A stretch of 64,000 bases of DNA from Flavobacterium haoranii (GTDB taxonomy: Bacteria; Bacteroidota; Bacteroidia; Flavobacteriales; Flavobacteriaceae). The DNA lies in NCBI GenBank assembly GCA_003246205.1, contig QKBC01000025.1, positions 186,001-250,000 of the forward strand. The letters run 5' to 3'. The notes under the pieces were generated by a model. It saw only the letters and a program-made list of their open reading frames with translations. It was not told the DNA's origin and did not search any database. Shown piece after piece: positions 59,419-64,000 of the stretch; within the stretch, counting starts at the first letter, position 1, and the number at the start of each line of letters is the position of its first letter. The translations under genes were made by a program, and so were the position numbers.

Positions 59419-59592
59419 ATGCAAAACTTCTTTAAACAAAATTTATTGAAAAAAAGATATCCTAATTAAAGGTTTCCGGTTTTAGCTGTATTTCATAAAG
59501 ATGAATTTATAAGATATCTAGGATTTAGATTGATATTAATGGTTGAGGAAATATTATATAACTACTTTATAATTTTTATACTTTATTATTAA
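59419..59592 (+). other. Degenerate ORF in otherwise gene-free DNA (59411-59783)
   Basis: One frame from an ATG at 59419 reads MQNFFKQNLLKKRYPN, a stop at 59467, then 'RFPVLAVFHKDEFIRYLGFRLILM' and on to a stop at 59590. This may be a decayed small gene. The rest of 59593-59783 holds no ORF but contains the ATACGTAT repeats and leads into the sensor kinase gene. Confidence 0.25.
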
Positions 59593-59627
59593 TATCTGTT
59601 GGACGCAAATAAAATAACCGTATTAGC

Positions 59628-59670
59628 GAAATACGCATTATACGTATTTTTTGCATACAATACGTATTTC
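59628..59670. promoter_or_regulatory. ATACGTAT palindrome cluster upstream of the two-component system
   Basis: Two perfect ATACGTAT palindromes (59640-59647 and 59660-59667, centres 20 bases apart) and an ATACGCAT variant (59631-59638), framed by GAAATACG (59628) and CGTATTTC (to 59670). Spacing of about two helical turns suggests binding of a dimeric regulator, possibly the NarL-type protein encoded downstream. Confidence 0.5.
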
Positions 59671-59783
59671 ATAGTAAAAGAACCAAAGGTAAATTCGCAG
59701 AAATGTTAGTGTAATGATATTTAGAGATATAATGGAGGACAACTTTTTTAAAAAATAATATCTTTACCGAAAATGAGCATTCA

Positions 59784-61772
59784 ATGAGAATAATCACAGT
59801 TGTTTTTCTTTTAAATTTAGGATTTTTTTGCAAGGCACAGGCACAGACTGCTTTTAAACAAAAAGAGGAAGCCAATCGCCTGATTTTACTGGACAGTCTT
59901 GCCGATCTTACTCAAGAGAACGATTCCTTACTTAGAGAAACAATTGAAATGGCTATAAAGTTAGATTCATTTGATATTGCCCTAAAACAATCAGCAAACC
60001 TGATAAACTTTATAAATTATCAAACCAACGAAAGAGAAGAAGGGAAAAAAGTTATATCAAAAACAAGGGAGATATTGCCTCTAGTTCAGGATAAGAACAT
60101 TTTAAGTAAATATTACTTTGAAGTTGCTGATTTGTATTATTATTTGGGAGATTTTGATGCTTCTATAAAAAATTACAGCAACTCTTATACGTATGCTGAT
60201 CCGGACAATCCGCGCTTTATGGGATTGGCAAAATTCGGACTTGGAGTAGTGTTCGTGGATAAGGGAGATTTCGGGAATGCCTCTTTAGCGCTTCAAGAGG
60301 CTATAAAATTATTTAGAGAACAAAAAGATACCGTTAAATGGATTGATGTTAAAAACTCAATGACTATTTTATATGGTAAAAACGGATTTTATCAAGAGGA
60401 AGAAAAAGAGCGTCAGGAAATTATTGCTTTAGCATCCAAGTTAAAAGGCTATTCCAATTTATCTATTATTTATTATAATGCAGCTGCCAGCGCTAATAAA
60501 TTAAACAAACAAAAAGCAAGGATCGATTATTTTAAAAAAGCAATACTATCTAATGAATCTTCGGAATACAAAACTTTTTTTGAACCGGTTATAAAGTTTG
60601 GATTAATTGCGGCTTATGCAGAGAATGATAGTTTAGAAAAAGCAAGAAAAATGCTTAATGAAATCGAAAAAAATAAAGACTATACAAAAGGTTTCAACGA
60701 ATCATTCTATCTGGATGCTAAAAAGAAAGTAGCATTTGCAGCACAAAATTATACAGAAGCAATTAATTACGGAGCAGCTTACTTAAACCTAAAGAAGGCA
60801 AGTAATGAATATGAAGAAATTCAAGAGGCAGAGCATTTTTTATCAAAAGTGTACAAGAAAATGGGCAATACAGGAAAAGCTCTGGAACACTTTGAAAACT
60901 ATGTCACTATTAAAGATTCCATAGGAGATATTCAAAAAACAAGAACATTAAGTTATTATCAAACCTTATACGAAACCGAAAAGAGAGATTTACAAATTAA
61001 AGCGCAACAAAACGATATAGCACTTCTTAATACCGAAAATAGAATTAAGAATCAATGGCTGCTTTTCGGAGGATTAGGTTTAATCAGTCTTTTTGGTTTT
61101 GTTAGCAGTCGTCGTTCCAGAAATTTTGGAAAAAAGAAACAAGAAATGCAAGAAGTTTTCATCCAAAAAACATTAACGGCACAAGAGGAAGAACGAACCC
61201 GTGTGGCTCTGGAATTGCACGATGGAGTAGGGCAGCAATTAATGTTACTTACAAGAAGAGCCGGAAACAGTAATGATGAAAGTTTACAGTCCTTGGCAAA
61301 AGACACACTCGAAAATGTAAGAGCAATCTCCAGAGGGTTGCATCCCGCTATTTTAGAAAAATTCGGATTTACGGTTGCTATTCAGGATTACATCAATGCC
61401 ATTGATGAAAACTCAGATTTATTTTTTACAATAGAAATAGAAAATATCGATGCTTTTTTAGGAGAACAATCAGCATTACACCTCTATCGGATTTTTCAGG
61501 AACTGTTGAATAATATATTAAAACATGCTGAAGCAACGTCTGTTATGATAGATATAATCAAAAAAGATAATCTTATTAAGTGTGTAATTGAAGATAATGG
61601 TAAAGGATTTGATTACCAACAAAAGAGAAAATTTTCTAAAAGTCTGGGAATACAATCGGTTATTGAAAGATGTAAAATCATTCATGCAGAGTTAAAAATC
61701 AATTCATCAAGTGAAGGGACTATAGTTGATATAACAATAAACAATTCATTGAATATCAATACTGCTGAATAG
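59784..61772 (+). CDS. TPR sensor histidine kinase (NarL-partner type)
   Basis: A 662-aa membrane kinase with a signal peptide (about 1-20, ending KAQA). A periplasmic TPR-rich domain covers about 30-400 ('YYFEVADLYYYLGDFDASIKNYSNSYTYA', 'ALEHFENYVTIKDSIGD'). A transmembrane helix follows at about 415-437 (WLLFGGLGLISLFGFV). The HisKA_3 dimerisation domain carries the phosphorylated His in ERTRVALELHDGVGQQLML (about residue 482), and the HATPase domain has 'LYRIFQELLNNILKHAEA' and 'IEDNGKGFDYQQ'. Its response regulator is 34 bases downstream. Because it borders the toxin locus, control of that locus is possible but unproven. Confidence 0.93.
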   Translation: MRIITVVFLLNLGFFCKAQAQTAFKQKEEANRLILLDSLADLTQENDSLLRETIEMAIKLDSFDIALKQSANLINFINYQTNEREEGKKVISKTREILPLVQDKNILSKYYFEVADLYYYLGDFDASIKNYSNSYTYADPDNPRFMGLAKFGLGVVFVDKGDFGNASLALQEAIKLFREQKDTVKWIDVKNSMTILYGKNGFYQEEEKERQEIIALASKLKGYSNLSIIYYNAAASANKLNKQKARIDYFKKAILSNESSEYKTFFEPVIKFGLIAAYAENDSLEKARKMLNEIEKNKDYTKGFNESFYLDAKKKVAFAAQNYTEAINYGAAYLNLKKASNEYEEIQEAEHFLSKVYKKMGNTGKALEHFENYVTIKDSIGDIQKTRTLSYYQTLYETEKRDLQIKAQQNDIALLNTENRIKNQWLLFGGLGLISLFGFVSSRRSRNFGKKKQEMQEVFIQKTLTAQEEERTRVALELHDGVGQQLMLLTRRAGNSNDESLQSLAKDTLENVRAISRGLHPAILEKFGFTVAIQDYINAIDENSDLFFTIEIENIDAFLGEQSALHLYRIFQELLNNILKHAEATSVMIDIIKKDNLIKCVIEDNGKGFDYQQKRKFSKSLGIQSVIERCKIIHAELKINSSSEGTIVDITINNSLNINTAE

Positions 61773-61806
61773 AGAACTAAATAAAATCCAACAAAAAACA
61801 GAGGCC

Positions 61807-62454
61807 ATGCTAAAAAGTCAGATATCAATAATAATAGCCGATGACCATCCGATTATGCTTAACGGATTGAAGGAAGAACTTGAAAAAGCAGGATATAATA
61901 TTCAGGCTACTGCTAATAATGGTACTACAGCTGTTGAGGTGATAGCTTCTACGGAACCAGATATCGCACTTTTAGATATTGAAATGCCATTTTTGAATGG
62001 ATTTGAAGTGATAAAAAAATGTCAAAGTTTAGATTTGAAGACTCGGTTTATCGTTATGACGTATCATAAAGAAAGAGGGTTCATCGTACAAGCCAAAAAA
62101 GTAGGCGTTCACGGTTATTTACTGAAAGAAGATACTATTGCGGATATTGAAATCTGTATAGCGAAAGTGTTGGATAATGAAATCTATTTTAGTAAATCTT
62201 TTAATGTTGATGTAGAAAAAGAAGTAGATCAGGAGTTGAGAAAAATAGCGTTGTTAACACCTTCAGAGCGAACAGTAATCAGACTTATTGCTCAAGAAAA
62301 AAGCTCTACTGAAATCGGTGAAATACTTAAAGTTTCCAAAAGAACTATTGAGAAACACAGATCAAATATTATTTCAAAATTAGAGTTAAGCCCAGCATTT
62401 GATGCGTTAAACCAATGGGCATTGGATTATAAAGAAATTATAATTACACTTTAA
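61807..62454 (+). CDS. NarL/FixJ family response regulator
   Basis: A 215-aa regulator. The receiver domain (about 6-125) has the acidic pair in IIADDHPIMLNGLKEEL, phospho-acceptor Asp in IALLDIEMPFLNGFEVIKKC and the conserved Thr and Lys in 'VMTYHKE' and 'GYLLKED'. The LuxR-type DNA-binding domain (about 148-208) reads 'LTPSERTVIRLIAQEKSSTEIGEILKVSKRTIEKHRSNIISKL'. It forms an operon with the sensor kinase and is the best candidate to bind the ATACGTAT sites at 59628. Confidence 0.95.
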   Translation: MLKSQISIIIADDHPIMLNGLKEELEKAGYNIQATANNGTTAVEVIASTEPDIALLDIEMPFLNGFEVIKKCQSLDLKTRFIVMTYHKERGFIVQAKKVGVHGYLLKEDTIADIEICIAKVLDNEIYFSKSFNVDVEKEVDQELRKIALLTPSERTVIRLIAQEKSSTEIGEILKVSKRTIEKHRSNIISKLELSPAFDALNQWALDYKEIIITL

Positions 62455-62458
62455 AAAC

Positions 62459-62695
62459 ATTTTTGTTCAATTTGTCTGTGTACTCTATGTAGCATTTATA
62501 TTGTTGGTTTTAAGTTTTTACATTCGAACAGTGTTTTTCTCTGGTTGCCTATTTCTGATAATCTCAATACGGCTCATTTAAGACCTTTTAAATCGTTTGA
62601 ATGATGTGTATTGGTTTTATGTTTTGGTGATGTCTATGGGCTTTGTAGTGGGTTTATGGATTGATGCGAAACGGTTAGGAATCGCCTTTAATTAA
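62459..62695 (+). pseudogene. Decayed membrane-protein gene fragment
   Basis: One reading frame from about 62459 codes for hydrophobic segments ('FVQFVCVLYVAFILLVLSFYI', 'FFSGCLFLIISIRLI'), hits TAA at 62580, and continues in the same frame as 'DLLNRLNDVYWFYVLVMSMG' and 'FVVGLWIDAKRLGIAFN' to a stop at 62693. The continuity across a single stop suggests a dead gene. No start codon is seen and no family recognised. Confidence 0.4.
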
Positions 62696-62740
62696 AAAAT
62701 TAATATATTATATTGATAACTCTCACAATTTGATTCATAA

Positions 62741-63301
62741 TTAATAAATTAAATACCAATATATTAATGTAGATTCTTTTTTAAAATAATACAATCCAAT
62801 AGAATAACTATATTCTTTTTTATCATCTTGAGATGTAAAAACATTTTGTATACTCCCTTTTTCAATAAGATAAATGTTTACATCTGAATTGTCAATTAAA
62901 TTTATAGATGATAGACTGCCAAACTCTTCGTTTAATTCAGGAACTTTAATATTTTCTTTAAAATTATTATAGATAAAGACGTAATTTGAATCATCATAGG
63001 AAATTAAATTGTTTTTTAAAATCTCATATTTTTCAAGCTTGTTATTGAGTTGTTTTTCATTTTCTTTAGAAATATCAAACTGAATACATATTCCTGAATT
63101 TCCAAAATTTTTATAATATGCTTGATGTTTATAGTTTGAAATAATTTTGTCAGAAAATGAATATGGGCAAGTTGAAGAGATTTTTTCAATCGCTTCTTCG
63201 CTAAGTTCATTTTTAAGTTCATCAAAACTACCTGTTTGTGACTTAGATTCGCAAGCACTAAACATCGATACAATAAATAAAGAAATGGTTATAAATTTCA
63301 T
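62741..63301 (-). CDS. Probable lipoprotein immunity protein (186 aa)
   Basis: Begins MKFITISLFIVSMFSACESK, a lipoprotein signal with lipobox FSAC. The mature protein is acidic, has two further Cys ('SSTCPYSF', 'NSGICIQFDIS') and no recognised domain. It starts three bases after the stop codon of the toxin-like gene at 63305, the standard place for an immunity gene. The membrane anchor implies that the matching toxin acts in or through the periplasm. The immunity role is inferred from position. Confidence 0.78.
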   Translation of the reverse strand: MKFITISLFIVSMFSACESKSQTGSFDELKNELSEEAIEKISSTCPYSFSDKIISNYKHQAYYKNFGNSGICIQFDISKENEKQLNNKLEKYEILKNNLISYDDSNYVFIYNNFKENIKVPELNEEFGSLSSINLIDNSDVNIYLIEKGSIQNVFTSQDDKKEYSYSIGLYYFKKESTLIYWYLIY

Positions 63302-63304
63302 ATG

Positions 63305-64000
63305 TTATTTGTTTTTATATTTTATTAAACTTTTATCAGTAACATTATCCCATCCATAAACTTTTTTGACATAATTGGTATCTTGGCTATAATTTCCATC
63401 TTTAGTGTCTTTAATTTTAAAGATAACTTTCATTAAAGTCATAAACGAAGAAGGTTCACTATAAGAATAATTAGTTTTAAAAATACTTGAACTACCATTT
63501 ATTTTATCAGTAGTTTCAAATAAAGTTTTTGATGAATTTTGTTCCATACCTTTCCTAACATATGTTTGAGAAGTAACAACTTCTGTTCCTATTTGAATTT
63601 GTACAGATATACTTCCCCCATTTGGAGTCATTTGATTAACAGCATTTATGGTTCTTATATTTGAAAAAGAAGTTTTTTCTCTAAATTCATAACCTTGACT
63701 ATCCATTAAATTTGTTGCTCCTTCTCCACTAAACATTGCCTCAGTTGTAAATCCTGAAAGTGTTTTCTCATAAGGAGCATTTTGGGTATATGTAGGAGTA
63801 TTTGTGATATTTCCGCCATCCACATTATCCATATTATTTAGTAAAACTGTAGCATCACTTTTTCCAAACATTCCGTTTCCTCCTAATGCTCCCATCCTTT
63901 ACCTTGCATAGCCCCAGTTCCTTCATCACCTTTACGTAAATTTGAATTATAATAAACGGCTCCTGTTATACTATTTTGAAACCAATCTTCTCCTTGCATC
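63305..64000 (-). pseudogene. C-terminal toxin region of an Rhs-like or other polymorphic toxin, frameshifted, cut by window end
   Basis: On the minus strand from the window edge one frame reads QGEDWFQNSITGAVYYNS and 'KGDEGTGAMQGKGWEH', then stops at TAG. The next frame continues LGGNGMFGKSDATVLLNN and 'GGSISVQIQIGTEVVTSQTY' to 'GWDNVTDKSLIKYKNK' and a stop at 63305. One missing T at about 63886 (CATTAGG for CATTTAGG) separates them. The frame from an ATG at 63895 is thus not a true start. 'DWFxNxxTGAVYYNS' is a common link before toxin domains in Bacteroidota. The toxin activity is not recognisable. A lipoprotein gene follows three bases later. Confidence 0.65.

Noticed and set aside
59628..59670. 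Repeats upstream of the sensor kinase as a CRISPR array
   Set aside because: The units are short palindromes of eight bases with uneven 1-12 base gaps and no spacers; they look like operator sites.
63305..63895. A complete 196-aa gene starting at 63895
   Set aside because: The frame just upstream on the other side of a one-base shift reads as the same protein, so the ATG is internal.
48500..64000. Insertion sequences or an integrase that could mobilise the toxin array
   Set aside because: I saw no transposase, integrase or terminal inverted repeats; rearrangement by homology is the simpler explanation from the sequence.

Overview
This AT-rich window looks like chromosomal DNA of a member of the Flavobacteriaceae (Bacteroidota), probably Flavobacterium or a close relative. 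Three things support this. Two exported proteins end in type IX secretion system (T9SS) sorting domains. The tRNA promoters have the Bacteroidota form TTTG-N19-TATATTTG. The gene neighbourhoods and families are typical of flavobacteria: serS-TPR-DUF4286-rsmA-mgtE, DUF2891, DUF2805, M61 peptidase and an OMP_b-brl_2 barrel. No tool was run; family names come from motif recognition.

Positions 1-48475 are mostly housekeeping and envelope genes in short operons, many closed by hairpin terminators. In order they are: a truncated MgtC/DUF4010 membrane protein; DUF2891; a T9SS surface protein with Asp-rich calcium-type repeats; the minus-strand operon serS-TPR-DUF4286-rsmA-mgtE; a secreted M1 peptidase; rseP; two identical tRNA-Asn genes; an FAD-dependent dehydrogenase; the NAD(P)HX repair enzyme; a CPA2 antiporter; idi, a QueD/PTPS-type enzyme and manA; a small abundant-looking 89-aa protein; tRNA-Thr; an aldo/keto reductase; DUF4369; DUF819; an M61 peptidase; DUF2805; alkB; an aquaporin; an NlpE-like lipoprotein; an EamA transporter; an esterase; hemolysin III; htpG; a small beta-barrel; a lone ABC ATPase; fabH; an island of unknown genes (36478-39291); a TonB-type barrel; an arginyl-tRNA synthetase with a large extra segment; and an operon of two SGNH esterases and an MBOAT acyltransferase that probably O-acetylates a surface polymer.

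Positions 48500-59600 form a polymorphic-toxin (Rhs) locus. A strong promoter drives two adjacent Rhs-type genes, each with its own signal peptide. The second carries the Rhs core, a pre-toxin segment and a C-terminal toxin tip that I read as a BECR-type nuclease, followed at once by a two-CxxC immunity protein. Downstream is a graveyard of displaced modules: an orphan colicin-D-like tip with its probable immunity gene, a truncated XRE regulator, a pre-toxin remnant with an ankyrin lipoprotein, a decayed copy of the Rhs core edge, a frameshifted immunity-like gene, a second and badly decayed colicin-D-like tip, and further broken small ORFs. The main gene and the orphan colicin-D tip share a 13-bp in-frame stretch (GCCGCTAAGGGGG), which suggests that tips are swapped by recombination at that point.

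Positions 59600-62454 hold a TPR sensor histidine kinase and a NarL-type response regulator, preceded by a cluster of ATACGTAT palindromes. The right edge (62741-64000, minus strand) holds another toxin C-terminus, split by a one-base frameshift, with a lipoprotein directly downstream that is its probable immunity protein.
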